Origin: JBBQTQ01 sp038213135
GTDB taxonomy: Bacteria; Actinomycetota; Thermoleophilia; Gaiellales; Gaiellaceae
Direction: 5' to 3'
DNA length: 18,668 nucleotides
Assembly (NCBI GenBank): GCA_038213135.1
Contig: JBBQTQ010000050.1
Coordinates: 1 to 18,668, forward strand
Made by a program: the position numbers and the translations under genes. Below the pieces are notes generated by a model that was given only the letters and a program-made list of their open reading frames with translations, did not search any database and was not told the origin of the DNA. How positions within the stretch are numbered: position 1 is the stretch's first letter; each line of letters opens with the position of its first letter. Below are positions 18,547-18,668 of the stretch, piece after piece.

Positions 18547-18668
18547 TTAGTGGTCGTAGGCGGTGAGTCTGCGGCCGGGTGTGCCGGTCTGCCAGTTGTG
18601 GAGGATTGCGGCGGTGAGGGCGAGCAGTCGTCGGGCGATGCGGCTGATCAGGCCGGTGAGGGTGCGGC
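18547..18668 (-). CDS. C-terminus of an IS transposase (IS982-like, partial)
   Basis: The minus strand from the window edge encodes the last 39 or so residues of a DDE transposase: LISRIARRLLALTAAILHNW, then TGTPGRRLTAYDH and TAA. The 'RLLALtAAIwHNw.tG.P.RsL.aYDH' ending is characteristic of a large group of actinobacterial transposases, which I take to be IS982 family. The catalytic part lies outside the window. The terminal inverted repeat should lie within the next few tens of bases (about 18513-18546) but cannot be identified without the other end. Confidence 0.75.
   Translation of the reverse strand, partial: RTLTGLISRIARRLLALTAAILHNWQTGTPGRRLTAYDH

Overview
The window is very GC-rich and densely coded. 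It looks like a chromosomal segment of a deep-branching high-GC actinobacterium; a Thermoleophilia-type soil lineage (Gaiellales/Solirubrobacterales) is my guess from the gene mix: an ANTAR-type regulator, an exported cupredoxin, DUF1176, DUF3160 and DUF4333 proteins, and many apparently leaderless genes. No rRNA and no complete tRNA is present, so the taxonomy is inference.

Left part (1 to about 7333): the right-hand end of an integrated mobile element. It opens with the 3' end of an unrecognised gene, then a XerC/D-like tyrosine recombinase and a small basic protein. A non-coding stretch (1606-2004) follows, full of short direct repeats spaced 10, 11 or 20 bp apart. After that come a small membrane protein, a broken zinc-ribbon gene, a RelE-like toxin-antitoxin pair, a remnant of a phage/plasmid DNA-binding gene, and a MerR/excisionase-like helix-turn-helix (HTH) protein. 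At the right end a small HTH gene faces a three-gene operon (two unrecognised helical proteins plus a phage-type tyrosine integrase). The two share a symmetric back-to-back promoter region. The operon has a structured leader in which a hairpin arm could alternatively pair with the Shine-Dalgarno. The integrase stops 15 bases before a 3' fragment of a tRNA-Ala(UGC), which marks the attachment site and the element's right boundary. The left boundary and the intact tRNA lie outside the window.

Middle part (7334-15017): ordinary chromosome. It holds a Dabb-domain protein, a cupredoxin, an ANTAR regulator whose receiver domain lacks the phosphoacceptor Asp, a membrane fatty-acid desaturase, and two juxtaposed gene remnants (EamA transporter tail and redoxin tail). 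A membrane-anchored protein of unknown role follows, then a tightly overlapped run of three exported proteins (DUF1176, CapA-like with Ca-binding FG-GAP-type loops, DUF3160).

Right part (15018-18668): a decayed gene tail, a DUF4333 lipoprotein, a LnuA/LinA-like nucleotidyltransferase (possible lincosamide resistance), a small unknown protein divergent from a zinc-ribbon membrane protein, an exported helical protein, a SHOCT-domain membrane protein, and at the edge the C-terminus of an insertion-sequence transposase.

Eight gene starts in the window are preceded by a -10-like hexamer ending 6-7 bases before the start codon with no Shine-Dalgarno. This is the layout of leaderless transcripts, and it was used to choose several starts.
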